DNA from: an uncultured Granulosicoccaceae bacterium
Lineage (GTDB): Bacteria; Pseudomonadota; Gammaproteobacteria; Granulosicoccales; Granulosicoccaceae
DNA: 64,000 nucleotides
Direction: 5' to 3'
Assembly (NCBI GenBank): GCA_937927895.1
Contig: CALGKA010000035.1
Span: forward strand, 16,256 to 80,255
The notes below the pieces were generated by a model. That model did no database searches. It was not told where the DNA came from and worked only from the letters and a program-made list of their open reading frames with translations. The position numbers and the translations under genes are program-made. This document shows, piece by piece, positions 45,309-57,042 of the stretch. Within the stretch, counting starts at the first letter, position 1. The number at the start of each line of letters is the position of its first letter.

Positions 45309-48248
45309 ATGAATGAAATACAAGTCCGTGGTGCTCGTACCCACAATCTAAAGAACATCGACATCGACCTACCCCGTGACAAGCTCATAGTCATTACAGG
45401 ATTGTCTGGCTCGGGTAAATCATCTTTGGCGTTTGACACCATATTTGCCGAGGGGCAACGTCGCTACGTTGAGTCTTTATCAACCTATGCACGGCAGTTT
45501 TTGTCGGTCATGGATAAACCTGATGTTGACACAATAGAGGGCCTTTCACCAGCGATTGCGATAGAGCAAAAATCAACCAGTCATAACCCGCGCTCAACCG
45601 TTGGTACGATCACAGAAATACACGACTACCTACGTCTAATGTACGCGCGAATTGGAACCCCTCGCTGCCCCGAACATCAGATAGATCTTACCGCTCAAAC
45701 AGTTACCCAAATGGTTGACACTGTTCTGCAACTTCCCAAAGGCAGCAAATGTATGTTGCTAGCTCCCGTGGTGCGAGATCGCAAAGGCGAGCACACACAA
45801 CTACTCACTGAATTACGATCACAAGGTTATTTACGAGTACGCATAGATGGGCAAGTTCATACACTAGATGACAGCATCACTGTAGACGCTAAACGCAAAC
45901 ACACTATTGAAGCTGTGATTGATCGTTTTAAAATTAAAGATGACCTACGCCTGCGCCTAGCGGAATCGCTTGAGACAGCGCTACGCTTATCGGACGGCAT
46001 CGCGATTCTGGCACCGATGGATCAAACTGAAAACACACAAGAAGAGCTTTTGTTCTCAAACAAATATTCTTGTCCTGTCTGCGCTCACGCTGTCACTGAA
46101 CTCACACCACGTTTATTTTCTTTCAATAGCCCGCACGGTGCCTGTGAAGTCTGTGACGGTTTGGGCGGCGATCAATTCATTGATGAAAATAAAATAATTG
46201 TAGATCCATCAAAAAGTATCACGGATGGTGTTATTAAGGGCTGGGATAAGAAAAGTTCTTATTACTACCAAATGATGGAGAACCTTGCCGCACACTTTGA
46301 CTTTGATCTTACCGTCCCGTTTAACAAATTAAAAAAAGAACACCGTGAAGTAATTTTACGCGGCAGCGGTAAAGAAGTTATTCAATTCAGCTACAAAACA
46401 GCAAAAGGTAGAAAACGCTCAGGCAAGCACCGTTTCGAAGGCATTTTAAATACCTTAGCGCGGCGCTATAAAGAAACCGAATCTACATCGGTTCGCACCG
46501 AAATAGCCAAGTACCTGTCTAAACGACCGTGCACCGGTTGTGACGGTGCAAGAATCAACCAAGCAGCCCGTAACGTGTTTGTAGACAATCATCCTATTCA
46601 TAAAATATCAGCCTTATCGATCTCGGATGCAAAAAAACTGATTGATGCACTCAACCTTGATGGAAACAAAAAAGAGATAGGTCAGAAAATCCTTATAGAG
46701 ATTGATCAACGCTTACAGTTTTTGATTAATGTTGGTCTAGACTATCTTTCACTCGACCGTCATGCCAACACACTATCAGGCGGTGAATCACAACGCATAA
46801 GACTCGCAAGTCAAATAGGCGCAGGCCTAATGGGGGTTTTATACGTACTAGATGAGCCCTCTATAGGCTTGCATCAACGTGACAACGACAAACTGCTACA
46901 AACATTGTGCTATCTCAGAGACCTGGGCAATACAGTGTTGGTGGTAGAACACGATGAAGACGCTATTCGTAGCGCCGACTACGTAGTCGACATTGGCCCG
47001 GGTGCCGGAAACGCGGGTGGTGAGGTAGTGGCGCAAGGCACACCAGCCGAGCTACTGAAAAATAAGAATTCCCTTACGGCCGACTATTTATCAGGGCGGC
47101 GAGAAATTGCATTAAACACACCCACGCCTGTAGACCGTAAAAAATTAATTACCATCAATGAAGCAAGCGGCAATAACCTGCGTGATGTAAGTGTCGATAT
47201 TCCGATCGGCTTATTTACCTGTATTACCGGTGTTTCGGGCTCTGGAAAATCCACCCTGATTAACGACACACTCTACCGCTATGCAGCGCAAATGATCAAC
47301 CGCGCCAGCACTCAACATGCGCCGGTTAAATCTATAGATGGCCTGGAACAAATAGATCGAATAGTTGAAATTGATCAAAGCCCTATTGGGCGCACACCTC
47401 GTTCTAACCCTGCAACCTACGTTGGCATATTTTCACTGGTGCGAGATCTATTTTCCAACACACAAGAAGCACGATCACGTGGTTATCAGCCGGGGCGGTT
47501 TAGCTTTAACGTTAAAGGCGGACGATGTGAAGCATGCCAGGGTGACGGCCTAATTAAGGTTGAAATGCATTTTCTGCCGGATGTATACGTTATTTGTGAT
47601 GTGTGTGAAGGTAAGCGATACCAACGTGAAACCCTCGATATAAAATACAAAGGCTGTGATATCTCACAAGTACTAGATATGACAGTCGAAGATGCCTGTG
47701 AGTTTTTCAAGCCGGTACCTGCCATTGCTAAAAAACTGATTACACTGAAAGATGTTGGTTTGTCATATATAACCCTTGGCCAATCTGCCACAACACTTTC
47801 AGGCGGCGAAGCACAGCGGATCAAGCTGTCACGTGAGCTATCTAAGCGCGATACAGGCCAAACACTCTACATACTTGACGAACCCACTACCGGCCTACAC
47901 TTCTACGATATAGAACAACTGTTAAGCGTACTGCACAGCTTGCGTGATCGCGGCAATACCATAGTGGTCATTGAACATAACCTCGATGTTATAAAAGCAT
48001 GTGATTGGATCGTTGATCTAGGGCCGGATGGCGGCGATGGTGGCGGGCAAATCATAGCGACCGGCAGCCCTGAGCAGATTGCAGCGAATGAAGATTCCGC
48101 AACTGGCTTTTACTTAAAGCGGTTTTTCAAAACCAAAACCACGCCAAAAGCGTCTGTTCCAAAGGCTAAAAAGAAAACCGCAAAAAAGAAGGTATCTAAA
48201 AAGGCCACAGCAAAAAAGAAATCTGCAAAGAAGAAAGTTAATAAGTAA
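45309..48248 (+). CDS. uvrA: Excinuclease ABC subunit A
   Basis: 979 residues. Two ABC modules are present: Walker [10 protein letters not shown] near 31 and GVSGSGKST near 640, with signatures [16 protein letters not shown] near 487 and [15 protein letters not shown] near 830. Zinc-binding CPVC/CEVC (254-281) and CEAC/CDVC (740-766) are intact. UvrA finds DNA lesions with UvrB in nucleotide excision repair. The C-terminus carries an unusual tail of about 37 residues made of Lys, Ala, Ser, Val and Thr ([13 protein letters not shown]). No LexA box was found in the 138-base upstream gap. Confidence 0.97.
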   Translation: MNEIQVRGARTHNLKNIDIDLPRDKLIVITGLSGSGKSSLAFDTIFAEGQRRYVESLSTYARQFLSVMDKPDVDTIEGLSPAIAIEQKSTSHNPRSTVGTITEIHDYLRLMYARIGTPRCPEHQIDLTAQTVTQMVDTVLQLPKGSKCMLLAPVVRDRKGEHTQLLTELRSQGYLRVRIDGQVHTLDDSITVDAKRKHTIEAVIDRFKIKDDLRLRLAESLETALRLSDGIAILAPMDQTENTQEELLFSNKYSCPVCAHAVTELTPRLFSFNSPHGACEVCDGLGGDQFIDENKIIVDPSKSITDGVIKGWDKKSSYYYQMMENLAAHFDFDLTVPFNKLKKEHREVILRGSGKEVIQFSYKTAKGRKRSGKHRFEGILNTLARRYKETESTSVRTEIAKYLSKRPCTGCDGARINQAARNVFVDNHPIHKISALSISDAKKLIDALNLDGNKKEIGQKILIEIDQRLQFLINVGLDYLSLDRHANTLSGGESQRIRLASQIGAGLMGVLYVLDEPSIGLHQRDNDKLLQTLCYLRDLGNTVLVVEHDEDAIRSADYVVDIGPGAGNAGGEVVAQGTPAELLKNKNSLTADYLSGRREIALNTPTPVDRKKLITINEASGNNLRDVSVDIPIGLFTCITGVSGSGKSTLINDTLYRYAAQMINRASTQHAPVKSIDGLEQIDRIVEIDQSPIGRTPRSNPATYVGIFSLVRDLFSNTQEARSRGYQPGRFSFNVKGGRCEACQGDGLIKVEMHFLPDVYVICDVCEGKRYQRETLDIKYKGCDISQVLDMTVEDACEFFKPVPAIAKKLITLKDVGLSYITLGQSATTLSGGEAQRIKLSRELSKRDTGQTLYILDEPTTGLHFYDIEQLLSVLHSLRDRGNTIVVIEHNLDVIKACDWIVDLGPDGGDGGGQIIATGSPEQIAANEDSATGFYLKRFFKTKTTPKASVPKAKKKTAKKKVSKKATAKKKSAKKKVNK

Positions 48249-48280
48249 TCGATTGTGCTTTTAGATCACTACGCGGCAAT

Positions 48281-48304
48281 CACTAAGCGGTAACCCGCTT
48301 AGTG
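48281..48304. terminator. Hairpin between converging uvrA and LysE genes
   Basis: CACTAAGCGG-TAAC-CCGCTTAGTG is a perfect 10-bp stem that covers the end of the LysE-type coding sequence and lies 33 bases after the uvrA stop. No thymine run follows on either strand, so it may block rather than fully terminate. Confidence 0.4.
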
Positions 48305-48924
48305 GTAGAAAGAAACGCCCCGGCACAGACAAACGTAATCCCTGTCAGGCGATTAAAATACCGTGCCCGCCCAGCGGCCATCAACCACGCGGTCGATCGA
48401 TGAGCAAGGTAGGCATAAAATAACAGCCACCCCAACTCGAGCACTATAAATGTAGATGCAAATAATAAATATTGCGCAAACAAACTAAGCGATGGATCTA
48501 TAAATTGCGGGAAGAGTGCTGTGAAAAATACAATCGCTTTTGGGTTACTTGCTCCCACTATAAAGCCGCTCATAAAGTGAGCCTTGCTGTTAGCTGAGTT
48601 GCCACTTGTGCCAGGCGCTTCATCTAACTTATAGGTTTTTTCAGTTGATAAAAGCGCTTTAATGCCTAAATAAATTAGGTAAGCTGACCCCAGCCATTTT
48701 ACTAACGTAAATGCGATCTCTGATGAGGCTATAACAACTCCTAGCCCGGTAAAAGATGTGGTCAATATTATAAAAATAGCCGTAACACCACCAAGGGCTG
48801 CCCACCTCGCACTCGTTAATCCACTGTTGACCGACTTTGACACACACAACAATACTGAAGGCCCGGGCGATGCCGTCAATATTAGAATTGCCAGCACATA
48901 CAAAAGCCAACTTTCTATACTCAT
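48283..48924 (-). CDS. LysE/RhtB family amino acid exporter
   Basis: 213 residues with about six membrane helices. The start WLLYVLAILILTASPGPSVL and the block SGFIVGASNPKAIVFFTALFPQF are the LysE/RhtB signature. The family exports amino acids or homoserine lactones. It ends in a hairpin shared with uvrA. The Gfo/Idh gene ends 24 bases upstream on the same strand. Confidence 0.9.
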   Translation of the reverse strand: MSIESWLLYVLAILILTASPGPSVLLCVSKSVNSGLTSARWAALGGVTAIFIILTTSFTGLGVVIASSEIAFTLVKWLGSAYLIYLGIKALLSTEKTYKLDEAPGTSGNSANSKAHFMSGFIVGASNPKAIVFFTALFPQFIDPSLSLFAQYLLFASTFIVLELGWLLFYAYLAHRSTAWLMAAGRARYFNRLTGITFVCAGAFLSTTKRVTA

Positions 48925-48948
48925 ACCAATACACTCCCAGATGGCACT

Positions 48949-49992
48949 CTAGGTTTCTCCAATGCGAATAGTAGTACCTGATTTAGCAGCTTCTTCGATC
49001 GCCTCTAACACTCGCATAGTTTTTAACCCCTCAAGCCCTGACACCAACGGAGCTTCCTGCTTTTGTATCACTCTAACAAAGTGTGCAATTTGATTGATCA
49101 AAGGGTCTGACGCTTCTCTATGCACATGTGTTGAGTGAATCGGTTCCCACCAATCTTGTTTACCGTGTTGATTCCATAGAGTTAAATCTGGAACCGATAG
49201 CGAACCTTGTGACCCCCCTATTTGATAACAGCTTTCTTGAGTAACGGGATACACAGGGTATTCACCTGCCGTTAGCTCCCAACTCCATGGCGATACGATG
49301 CCATCTGATACGGTAACGGTTCCAATGGCGTTGTTTTCAAAGCCAAGCACGGCTGCGGCTACTTCCTCATTTTCAAAGCCTCTTGATGAAGGGGCGCTTT
49401 GTGCCGATACAGTCGCTACTTCACCACACAAATAACGCACTAAATCGATATCGTGAACCAGGTTAACTGAGATTGGGCCTGCACCTAATTTTGTGCGCCA
49501 CGGGGCTTCAACAAAGTAATGATCAGGCTTATAGAACCAACATTGAGCATGCACTGATCTAACATCACCAATCGCACCATCAGCAATTAAAGCACGAGCT
49601 TTTTGTATTAATGGGTTATGGCGTCGGTGATGACCGACTAAAATGGCAACAGATTTTTTTTCAGCGTTAGCCACTAGATTTTCAGCCACAGTAGCAGAGG
49701 TAGCCAATGGTTTTTCGATCAGTACCGGGCAGCCCTGCTCTACACAATACTCGCCCTGCTCGACATGCAAAGGTGTTGGGGTAGATATGATCACACCGTC
49801 GGGTTTGAATTGATCAAATGCTTGCGACAAGCTCTCACAGCAACTAACATTTTGGCTTGCGGCAAATCGCTTGGCAGCATCTGATGTATCGACAACCCCT
49901 ACTAGCTCTGCGTCTGCAACGTGGCTAATGGCTTGTGCGTGGCGTCTACCCACCAGGCCAAGGCCCGCTATTATTATTCGAGCGTTTTTCAT
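48949..49992 (-). CDS. Gfo/Idh/MocA family NAD(P)-dependent oxidoreductase
   Basis: 347 residues. A Rossmann fold begins IIIAGLGLVGRRHA, with the dinucleotide-binding GLGxxG. The family motif EKPLA is at 93-97, and NLVHDIDLVRYLCGEV supplies the active-site region of the C-terminal domain. Members oxidise or reduce sugars, inositols and related molecules. The substrate is unknown. It may be co-transcribed with the LysE gene downstream. Confidence 0.9.
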   Translation of the reverse strand: MKNARIIIAGLGLVGRRHAQAISHVADAELVGVVDTSDAAKRFAASQNVSCCESLSQAFDQFKPDGVIISTPTPLHVEQGEYCVEQGCPVLIEKPLATSATVAENLVANAEKKSVAILVGHHRRHNPLIQKARALIADGAIGDVRSVHAQCWFYKPDHYFVEAPWRTKLGAGPISVNLVHDIDLVRYLCGEVATVSAQSAPSSRGFENEEVAAAVLGFENNAIGTVTVSDGIVSPWSWELTAGEYPVYPVTQESCYQIGGSQGSLSVPDLTLWNQHGKQDWWEPIHSTHVHREASDPLINQIAHFVRVIQKQEAPLVSGLEGLKTMRVLEAIEEAAKSGTTIRIGET

Positions 49993-50086
49993 CTATTAGT
50001 TTCTCGTCGCTTAGCCGCCAGACTAACGAATCAGCGATCAAAACTCAAAAACCAAACTCGAAACCAAATGCAAAAGCCAGAAACGC

Positions 50087-50109
50087 AAAAGGCCCAATGA
50101 AGGGCCTTT
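50087..50109 (-). terminator. Terminator of the ribosomal protein operon
   Basis: On the minus strand AAAGGCCC-TTCATT-GGGCCTTTT forms an 8-bp stem followed by TTGCGTTT, 24 bases after the rplQ stop. It closes the S10-spc-alpha transcription unit. Confidence 0.82.
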
Positions 50110-50133
50110 CGTTAACACCAGTTAAGCGGCTAG

Positions 50134-50508
50134 CTATTCAGCAACTGCTTCTGTTTTTTCAACCAATTCAATGATCGCCATAGGCGCTTTATCACCAGGT
50201 CGGAAACCACATTTTAAAATGCGAGTATAACCACCAGGGCGCTCCTTAAAGCGAGGGCCAATCTCAGTAAACAATCTGCCTACTGCTTCTTTGTCACGCA
50301 AGCGCGAGAAAGCCAATCTTCTGTTAGCAACAGAATCATTACCGGCCAGTGTAATCAATGGCTCAACCACACGACGAAGTTCCTTTGCTTTTGGCAAAGT
50401 AGTCTTGATGGCTTCATGATTTAGGAACGAAGTTGCCATGTTTTTGTACATAGCTTTTCTATGACTACTGTTCCGATTTAGTTTTCGACCACTTTTAGCG
50501 TGTCGCAT
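50134..50508 (-). CDS. rplQ: 50S ribosomal protein L17
   Basis: 124 residues: [20 protein letters not shown] is the L17 start, and the [12 protein letters not shown] region follows. Last gene of the alpha operon, 62 bases after rpoA. L17 lies near the exit tunnel of the large subunit. Confidence 0.97.
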   Translation of the reverse strand: MRHAKSGRKLNRNSSHRKAMYKNMATSFLNHEAIKTTLPKAKELRRVVEPLITLAGNDSVANRRLAFSRLRDKEAVGRLFTEIGPRFKERPGGYTRILKCGFRPGDKAPMAIIELVEKTEAVAE

Positions 50509-50570
50509 TTCGCACCTTTAATCTTGTATAGAAAACTTGTTTTAAATAAACAAGCCTTATTTAATAACTA

Positions 50571-51569
50571 CTACTTCAGGCCTTCACCACGAGGGCGAGC
50601 CAATTCAGGTGGCGGCCAGTTTTCGAGACGCATACCCAGCGACAATGCCTGCTGAGCCAATACATCTTTTATTTCTGTCAGTGACTTCTTACCAAGGTTA
50701 GGAGTTTTAAGAAGCTCCACCTCAGTGCGCTGAATTAGATCACCAATGTAGTAAATGTTCTCAGCTTTTAAGCAATTCGCAGAACGAACAGTCAGCTCTA
50801 GATCATCTACTGGACGAAGAAGAATAGGATCAATATCAGAGGTAGTTTCATCGACTTTCTCTTCACCTGTTTCTGCTTCAAGCTCTACGAATACAGCCAA
50901 CTGCTCTTGCAGAATAGTCGCGGCCTTTCGAATAGCTTCTTCAGGATCAATAGTGCCGTTAGTCTCTAAATCTATGATCAACTTATCCAAATCTGTACGC
51001 TGCTCTACACGTGCACTCTCTACGTTGTAGGCCACTTTAGATACCGGACTGAAGGATGCATCAAGCTGTAATGCACCAATTGGACGATTCTCACCTTCAA
51101 CCACTGTACGCTGAGTAGCAGGCTCATAACCACGGCCGCTACGCGCCTTCATGTTAATTGAGATTTCACCGTTCTTGGTGAGATTGCAAATAACCTTCTC
51201 AGGGTTTTTGATTTCAACATCGTGATCGACAGTGATATCAGCCGCGGTCACTACACCAGGGCCTTTCTTTTTAAGTGTTAGGTTTGCCTCTTCTTTAGTG
51301 TGCAGAACAATTGCCACTTCTTTAAGGTTAAGAAGAATATCAAGCACGTCTTCCTGCACGCCCTCAATAGTTGTGTACTCATGAAGCACACCTTCTATTT
51401 CCGCTTCAACGACTGCAGCACCCGGCATGGATGACAACAATATACGACGTAAAGCATTACCAAGAGTATGGCCGAAACCACGCTCCAACGGCTCAAGTGT
51501 TACCTTGGCGTGGCAATCGTTTGTCATTGAAACATCAACAATTCTTGGTTTTAGAAATTCTGTTTGCAT
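50571..51569 (-). CDS. rpoA: DNA-directed RNA polymerase alpha subunit
   Basis: 332 residues from the ATG at 51569 ([13 protein letters not shown]). An ATG three codons earlier lies only two bases after AAGG, so the inner start, about 11 bases from AAGG, is preferred. The N-terminal domain (to about 230) forms the dimer that seeds polymerase assembly. The C-terminal domain contains [20 protein letters not shown] and [16 protein letters not shown], which contact UP elements and activators. Located between rpsD and rplQ as usual. Confidence 0.97.
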   Translation of the reverse strand: MQTEFLKPRIVDVSMTNDCHAKVTLEPLERGFGHTLGNALRRILLSSMPGAAVVEAEIEGVLHEYTTIEGVQEDVLDILLNLKEVAIVLHTKEEANLTLKKKGPGVVTAADITVDHDVEIKNPEKVICNLTKNGEISINMKARSGRGYEPATQRTVVEGENRPIGALQLDASFSPVSKVAYNVESARVEQRTDLDKLIIDLETNGTIDPEEAIRKAATILQEQLAVFVELEAETGEEKVDETTSDIDPILLRPVDDLELTVRSANCLKAENIYYIGDLIQRTEVELLKTPNLGKKSLTEIKDVLAQQALSLGMRLENWPPPELARPRGEGLK

Positions 51570-51620
51570 CGCACCCATAGCCTTAGTCTCGTGTTATTGA
51601 TCTCGGTACTCCAAGTAAAA

Positions 51621-52241
51621 TTACTTAGAGTAGAGTTCCACAACGAGTGACTCGTTGATTTCTGCTGGTAGATCACTTCTATCAGGTAGGGACTTAAGTG
51701 TTCCTTCCATCTTTTTCTCATCAACCTCTATCCAACCAGGGATAGCACGTGACTTTGCCAGCTGCATAGCGTCAGTAATACGCGCCTGCTTTTTACTGCG
51801 CTCGCGAATACTAACCACCTGATTTGGCTTAACCTGATAAGAGGCAATGTTGACCGTTTGGCCGTCAACCATAATCGCTTTATGTGCCACCAACTGACGT
51901 GCTTCAGCGCGGGTGGATCCAAAACCCATACGATAAACAACGTTATCTAAACGGCCTTCAAGCAAGCAAAGCAGGTTCTCACCTGTTGAGCCTTTTATCC
52001 GAGCTGCTTCTTTGTAGTAGTTACGGAATTGACGCTCAAGCACACCGTATATACGACGTAACTTTTGCTTCTCTCGCAACTGTAAAGCGTAGTCTGAAAG
52101 ACGAACACGCTTTGCACCAGCCTGGCCCGGAGGCGTTTCAAGCTTGCACTTTGAATCAAGAGGTCGTAGACCAGACTTAAGAAATAAATCTGTGCCTTCA
52201 CGACGACTCAGCTTACATTTGGGACCTATATATCGTGCCAC
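51621..52241 (-). CDS. rpsD: 30S ribosomal protein S4
   Basis: 206 residues, the same length as in E. coli. [20 protein letters not shown] and [20 protein letters not shown] are clear. S4 starts small-subunit assembly on 16S rRNA and in E. coli represses the alpha operon by binding the rpsM leader. It lies between rpsK and rpoA. Confidence 0.97.
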   Translation of the reverse strand: MARYIGPKCKLSRREGTDLFLKSGLRPLDSKCKLETPPGQAGAKRVRLSDYALQLREKQKLRRIYGVLERQFRNYYKEAARIKGSTGENLLCLLEGRLDNVVYRMGFGSTRAEARQLVAHKAIMVDGQTVNIASYQVKPNQVVSIRERSKKQARITDAMQLAKSRAIPGWIEVDEKKMEGTLKSLPDRSDLPAEINESLVVELYSK

Positions 52242-52250
52242 AATAAGCTC

Positions 52251-52634
52251 CTAGACACGTCGGCGCTTAGGCGGCCGACATCCGTTGTGTGGTATTGGGG
52301 TAACATCGATGATGTTAGTAATTTTAAAGCCTGCAGCATTTAATGAACGCACGGCTGAATCGCGACCAGGACCCGGACCTTTAACTTTTACGTCAAGGTT
52401 CTTCATGCCAAATTCAAGTGCAACCGCACCGGCGCGCTCGGCAGCTACCTGAGCAGCAAACGGCGTACTTTTCCGCGAGCCACGAAAGCCAGAACCACCA
52501 GCAGTGGCCCATGACAAAGCGTTACCCTGGCGATCAGTGATCATCACGATAGTGTTATTAAATGAAGCGTGAATGTGTGCGATGCCATCTGTGACAACGC
52601 GATTCGGCTTCTTCTTTGTAGTCTTCTGACCCAT
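52251..52634 (-). CDS. rpsK: 30S ribosomal protein S11
   Basis: 127 residues. [20 protein letters not shown] and the C-terminal [12 protein letters not shown] are the S11 signature. S11 lies on the platform of the small subunit. It is separated from rpsM by 21 bases and from rpsD by nine. Confidence 0.97.
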   Translation of the reverse strand: MGQKTTKKKPNRVVTDGIAHIHASFNNTIVMITDRQGNALSWATAGGSGFRGSRKSTPFAAQVAAERAGAVALEFGMKNLDVKVKGPGPGRDSAVRSLNAAGFKITNIIDVTPIPHNGCRPPKRRRV

Positions 52635-52655
52635 ATTCTTTCTCTATTCCGACTT

Positions 52656-53012
52656 CTAGCGCTTAATAGGCCGACGCGGACCCTTACGAGTACGTGCGTT
52701 GGTCTTTGTGCGCTGGCCTCGCATAGGTAACCCTCTACGATGGCGGATACCACGATAACTACCCAAATCCATCAGGCGTTTAATATTCATACTGATATCA
52801 CGACGAAGGTCACCCTCTATGGTGATCTTTGCCACTTCAGTACGAAGGTCTTCGACCTGAGGTTCAGCTAAGTCTTTCACCCGAACCTTCGGGTCAACAC
52901 CTGCTTGCTCACATAATTTATATGCGGTCGTAGAGCCCACACCATAAATCGAGGTCAACGCCACCCAAGTGTGCTTGTTGACCGGAATATTAATTCCACC
53001 AATACGTGCCAT
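52656..53012 (-). CDS. rpsM: 30S ribosomal protein S13
   Basis: 118 residues. [20 protein letters not shown] starts the protein, and [20 protein letters not shown] is the conserved C-terminal block near the P-site tRNA. First gene of the alpha operon proper, 33 bases after rpmJ, the position where S4 feedback acts in E. coli. Confidence 0.97.
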   Translation of the reverse strand: MARIGGINIPVNKHTWVALTSIYGVGSTTAYKLCEQAGVDPKVRVKDLAEPQVEDLRTEVAKITIEGDLRRDISMNIKRLMDLGSYRGIRHRRGLPMRGQRTKTNARTRKGPRRPIKR

Positions 53013-53045
53013 TCTAAAAGCTGCCTTTAATCAAGATCACCACTA

Positions 53046-53162
53046 TTAACCCTGCCTTTGCTTGTGACGAGGATCAGAAGAACAAATCACTCGAATTACA
53101 CCATGTCGCTTAATTACTTTACAGTTGCGACAAATCTTTTTTACTGAAGCTCTAACTTTCAT
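53046..53162 (-). CDS. rpmJ: 50S ribosomal protein L36
   Basis: 38 residues, found by reading the gap between secY and rps[21 protein letters not shown] and the end [11 protein letters not shown] are L36. The zinc ligands C11, C14, C27 and H32 (approximate) are all present, so this is the zinc-binding form. Confidence 0.95.
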   Translation of the reverse strand: MKVRASVKKICRNCKVIKRHGVIRVICSSDPRHKQRQG

Positions 53163-53200
53163 AATCTCTACTCAACCCAAACGGTTTGAATGTGTTGTGC

Positions 53201-54571
53201 CTAGCTACTAGTGCCAGGTTTCTTAGATCCGCCTTTCTTGCCGCCTTTAGAACCTTTCTTAAGGTTGGCCTTCTTGAGCAAACTGTCGTACTGGTTGCTC
53301 ATCATGTGTGCTTGTGCCTGAGCGATGAAGTCCATAATCACAACCACAATAATCAACAACGATGTGCCACCAAAGTAAAACGGTACGTTCCACCACAGAA
53401 TCAGAAATTCAGGTAGTAAACAAACCAATGTAATGTACATCGCGCCGACTAGTGTCAATCTAGTTAGTACGCCATCAATGTAGCGAGCTGTCTGCTCTCC
53501 TGGACGGATACCAGGAATAAACGCGCCCGACTTCTTCAGGTTATCTGCAGTCTCACGAGCGTTAAAAACTAACGACGTATAAAAGAAGCAGAAGAAAATA
53601 ATTGCCGCTGCATAAAGCATTACGTACAACGGTTGACCAGGTTGAAGCGCTGAAACAATGTTCTGCAACCAAGTCATACCAGAGGCATTAGAGGCGAAAT
53701 CACCCATTGTCGCTGGGAACAAAATAATACTAGAAGCGAAAATCGGAGGAATAACACCCGCCATGTTCAACTTCAAAGGCAGGTGGCTTTGCTGACCACC
53801 AACCATTTTCCGGCCTTGCTGTCGCTTCGCGTAGTTCACGGTAATACGTCGCTGCCCACGCTCAACAAAAATAACAAATGCCGTTACCGCTACAGTCAGA
53901 ATAACCAGGATTAGAAGAATCAAAGATGAAAGCTCACCCGTTCTTGCTAACTCAAGTGTTCCACCGATCGCCGCCGGCAGACCTGAAACAATACCTGCGA
54001 AAATAATGATTGAGATACCGTTACCGATACCGCGCTCTGTTACTTGTTCGCCTAACCACATTAGGAACATGGTGCCAGTCACCAGGCTTACTGCACCGGT
54101 CAGAATGAAACCGATACCACCAAAATATACAAGCGGTGACCCTGCTGCCTGCTGCGACTGAAGTGCCACACAAACACCAACGGCCTGCACGGTTGCCAAC
54201 AACAGCGTGCCGTAGCGCGTGTACTTAGTAATAATCTTACGGCCAGTCTCACCTTCTTTGCGCAACTGCTCTAGCGAAGGTACAACGTGCGTTAATAGCT
54301 GCATGATGATCGATGCAGAAATATAAGGCATAACACCAAGAGCAAACAACGACATACGGCTCAGCGCACCACCACCAAACATGTTGACCATGTCCAGGAT
54401 GCCACCGCGTTGCTGCTCAAAAATTGCGGCCATCACATTAGGATCAACGCCCGGAATAGTGATGTGTGAACCCACACGGAATATCACTAGTGCAAGCAAC
54501 ACAAACCACAGCCGCTGCCTAAGCTCAGCTGACTTGCCTATACCACCCAGTGATGCTGCCGCAGTAGCCAC
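53201..54571 (-). CDS. secY: Protein translocase subunit SecY
   Basis: 456 residues with ten membrane helices. It includes [20 protein letters not shown] at helix 1, the plug-region [20 protein letters not shown], and [20 protein letters not shown] in the large cytoplasmic loop. It is the channel of the Sec translocon with SecE and SecG. The C-terminus is basic and glycine-rich ([14 protein letters not shown]), somewhat longer than in E. coli. Translationally close to rplO (three bases). Confidence 0.97.
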   Translation of the reverse strand: MATAAASLGGIGKSAELRQRLWFVLLALVIFRVGSHITIPGVDPNVMAAIFEQQRGGILDMVNMFGGGALSRMSLFALGVMPYISASIIMQLLTHVVPSLEQLRKEGETGRKIITKYTRYGTLLLATVQAVGVCVALQSQQAAGSPLVYFGGIGFILTGAVSLVTGTMFLMWLGEQVTERGIGNGISIIIFAGIVSGLPAAIGGTLELARTGELSSLILLILVILTVAVTAFVIFVERGQRRITVNYAKRQQGRKMVGGQQSHLPLKLNMAGVIPPIFASSIILFPATMGDFASNASGMTWLQNIVSALQPGQPLYVMLYAAAIIFFCFFYTSLVFNARETADNLKKSGAFIPGIRPGEQTARYIDGVLTRLTLVGAMYITLVCLLPEFLILWWNVPFYFGGTSLLIIVVVIMDFIAQAQAHMMSNQYDSLLKKANLKKGSKGGKKGGSKKPGTSS

Positions 54572-54574
54572 TGA

Positions 54575-55006
54575 TTAAGCTCCGATTGATCCGCCAGCTT
54601 GCTCAATCGCACGAGCAGCACCAGCAGTAGCCACAACACCTTTAAGTGTTACGGGTTTATTGATTTCACCTGAAAGAATGACTTTCGCCTTTTTGGTTTG
54701 TGTAGGCACAACGCCTGCAGCTACCAATGCTTCTATAGTGATGTCACCTTCGATATTTGCAAGCTCGTTCAAACGAACTTCCGCTACAAAGCGCCCCATC
54801 CGTGAAGTGAAACCAAATTTAGGTAAGCGACGCTGGATAGGCATTTGCCCACCTTCGAAACCTACTTTATGGTAACCACCTGAACGCGAGTGCTGACCCT
54901 TGTGGCCACGCCCTGCAGTTTTGCCCAAACCAGAACCAATACCACGACCAACGCGTCGGGCAGGTTTTCTGCTGCCTGGTGCAGGCTTTAGATCATTTAA
55001 ATACAT
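54575..55006 (-). CDS. rplO: 50S ribosomal protein L15
   Basis: 143 residues. [20 protein letters not shown] and [20 protein letters not shown] are the L15 N-terminal region, and the globular part ends in EQAGGSIGA. Placed between rpmD and secY as in E. coli. Confidence 0.97.
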   Translation of the reverse strand: MYLNDLKPAPGSRKPARRVGRGIGSGLGKTAGRGHKGQHSRSGGYHKVGFEGGQMPIQRRLPKFGFTSRMGRFVAEVRLNELANIEGDITIEALVAAGVVPTQTKKAKVILSGEINKPVTLKGVVATAGAARAIEQAGGSIGA

Positions 55007-55008
55007 GG

Positions 55009-55191
55009 TTAGTCCTCTACCCGTAGCATGTAAGAGATCTTGTTAACCATGCCACGATTCTCTGGCGTGTCGATCACTTCTACAGTTTGGTGCATACGAC
55101 GTAAGCCTAGGCCACGTGCGCAGGCTTGATGCTTTTTAAGCCGACCATTGGCACTACGTACCATAGTCACTTTTATTGTTTTATCCGCCAT
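55009..55191 (-). CDS. rpmD: 50S ribosomal protein L30
   Basis: 60 residues. [20 protein letters not shown] and [20 protein letters not shown] mark L30, and the length is typical for bacteria. Two bases separate it from rplO. Confidence 0.96.
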   Translation of the reverse strand: MADKTIKVTMVRSANGRLKKHQACARGLGLRRMHQTVEVIDTPENRGMVNKISYMLRVED

Positions 55192-55205
55192 TCGACTACC
55201 CTCGC

Positions 55206-55712
55206 CTACCCTGTTATTTCCTCGACTGACTTACCGCGCTTTGCAGCGACACTGTCAGGCGATTGCATATTGTTAAGGCCTTGGATCGTTGCCCGAACTA
55301 CGTTGATCGGGTTGTTAGAGCCATTAATTTTCGCAAGTACATTTCGAACACCAACGGCTTCGAACACTGCGCGCATTGGGCCACCGGCAATGATGCCAGT
55401 ACCTTCAGAGGCAGGTTGCATGTACACACGTGCCGCACCGTGTCGACCGTTAAGTGCGTACTGTAAAGTGCCGTCTTTCAAAGGCACTTTGCTCATATTC
55501 TTGCGAGCTTTCTCCATTGCTTTTTGAATAGCAACAGGGACTTCTCGAGCCTTGCCGTAGCCGAAGCCTACTCGTCCTTCGCCGTCACCGACAACTGTCA
55601 GTGCAGTGAAACCGAACTGGCGGCCACCTTTGATAACTTTTGCTACGCGATTAACCGCAACAAGTTTCTCAATAAGGCCATCAGCAGGCTGGTTGTGATC
55701 GTTTTGTGCCAT
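55206..55712 (-). CDS. rpsE: 30S ribosomal protein S5
   Basis: 168 residues. Double-stranded RNA-binding part [20 protein letters not shown] and [20 protein letters not shown] are clear. S5 acts in translational accuracy with S4. It follows rplR by 15 bases. Confidence 0.97.
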   Translation of the reverse strand: MAQNDHNQPADGLIEKLVAVNRVAKVIKGGRQFGFTALTVVGDGEGRVGFGYGKAREVPVAIQKAMEKARKNMSKVPLKDGTLQYALNGRHGAARVYMQPASEGTGIIAGGPMRAVFEAVGVRNVLAKINGSNNPINVVRATIQGLNNMQSPDSVAAKRGKSVEEITG

Positions 55713-55727
55713 CGTTTATAGTTCCAA

Positions 55728-56084
55728 CTAAAACTTGAGACCGGCTTCACGCGCGGCTTCTGCCAACGCTTTCACCCTGCCGTGGTATTGAAATCCGGAT
55801 CGATCAAACGCTACTTCAGTAATGCCTTTAGCAGACGCTCTTTCACCAATTACTTTGCCGACAACCGTTGCAGCTTCAACGTTACCGGTGTACTTCACAT
55901 CAGTGGTAACGTCTTTTTGCTGAGTAGATGCGTTAGCAACCACTTTGCCTTCAGCATCGATCACTTGTGCATACATGTGCTTTGATGTGCGATGAACCGT
56001 TAAACGCGGAACACCCAAATCTCTGATCTTTGCACGAGTGCGCTTTGCGCGACGCTGCCGAGTTAATTTTTTGTTTAGTTTCAT
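55728..56084 (-). CDS. rplR: 50S ribosomal protein L18
   Basis: 118 residues. [20 protein letters not shown] and the C-terminal [20 protein letters not shown] are the L18 pattern. It binds 5S rRNA. Three bases follow rplF. Confidence 0.97.
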   Translation of the reverse strand: MKLNKKLTRQRRAKRTRAKIRDLGVPRLTVHRTSKHMYAQVIDAEGKVVANASTQQKDVTTDVKYTGNVEAATVVGKVIGERASAKGITEVAFDRSGFQYHGRVKALAEAAREAGLKF

Positions 56085-56087
56085 CTT

Positions 56088-56621
56088 TTATTTCTTCTTC
56101 GCTTCTTTCATCACTACGTGCTCACCGACGTAGCGAACACCTTTACCTTTATAAGGCTCAGGTGGGCGATAAGAACGGATGTCTGCAGCAACTTGCCCGA
56201 CAGCCTGCTTGTCTACTCCACTAACCACAACTTCTGTTTGCGAAGGTGTCTCAACTTTTACGCCTTCCGGAATGGCGTGCACTACCGGATGCGAAAAACC
56301 GAGTGTTAAATTCAATTTATTACCTTGTGCTTGAGCACGATAACCAACGCCTCTTAGCTCAAGCTTCTTTTCAAAACCTTCATGCACACCAGTGATCAAG
56401 TTGTTTAACAGTGAACGCATAGTGCCTGACAACGCAATGGCTTCTTTCGCAGAATCATTGCTGGTTATCTTTAAGCTTGCATCTTCCTGGGCAACTGCAA
56501 CCAAACGATGCAATTCCATCTCTGCGTTGCCCTTTGGCCCTTTGGCCGTGATCTTCTGACCACTAATCTGTACATCGACACCGCTGGGTATCGTGACAGG
56601 TTGATTCGCGACTCGTGACAT
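56088..56621 (-). CDS. rplF: 50S ribosomal protein L6
   Basis: 177 residues. [20 protein letters not shown] starts it, and the end [20 protein letters not shown] is characteristic. Near the elongation factor site of the large subunit. It follows rpsH by 14 bases. Confidence 0.97.
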   Translation of the reverse strand: MSRVANQPVTIPSGVDVQISGQKITAKGPKGNAEMELHRLVAVAQEDASLKITSNDSAKEAIALSGTMRSLLNNLITGVHEGFEKKLELRGVGYRAQAQGNKLNLTLGFSHPVVHAIPEGVKVETPSQTEVVVSGVDKQAVGQVAADIRSYRPPEPYKGKGVRYVGEHVVMKEAKKK

Positions 56622-56635
56622 TTCTATTACCTACC

Positions 56636-57031
56636 TTATGACACGTAGCAAAGGACTTCACCGCCCTCGCCCGCTTGTCTTGCCTTGTTATCTGCCATAA
56701 CGCCCTTAGACGTAGACATGATAGCGATACCTAAACCACCAAGCACCTGAGGTACTTCGTCTTTGCCTTTGTATATACGTAAGCCAGGCTTACTAATACG
56801 CTCGATCTTGTTGATCACAGGCTCGTTCTGGTAGTACTTAAGGTTGACTTTAAGCTGTGGCTTACCGTCTTGGTCTTCTTCGTTGTAACCACCGATATAA
56901 CCTTCTTCATGCAACACTTTTGCAATTGAAGACTTAACCTTTGAAGCAGGCATGGTCACCGCAACGTGGCGGGCCATTTGGCCGTTACGTATGCGAGTTA
57001 GCATATCGGCAATTGGATCAGACATACTCAT
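56636..57031 (-). CDS. rpsH: 30S ribosomal protein S8
   Basis: 131 residues. The start [20 protein letters not shown] matches E. coli S8 (MSMQDPIADML), so the first ATG is kept. [20 protein letters not shown] is the RNA-binding C-terminal motif. In E. coli S8 represses the spc operon at rplE; a comparable site here was not traced. Confidence 0.97.
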   Translation of the reverse strand: MSMSDPIADMLTRIRNGQMARHVAVTMPASKVKSSIAKVLHEEGYIGGYNEEDQDGKPQLKVNLKYYQNEPVINKIERISKPGLRIYKGKDEVPQVLGGLGIAIMSTSKGVMADNKARQAGEGGEVLCYVS

Positions 57032-57042
57032 AGTTGGTTCTC

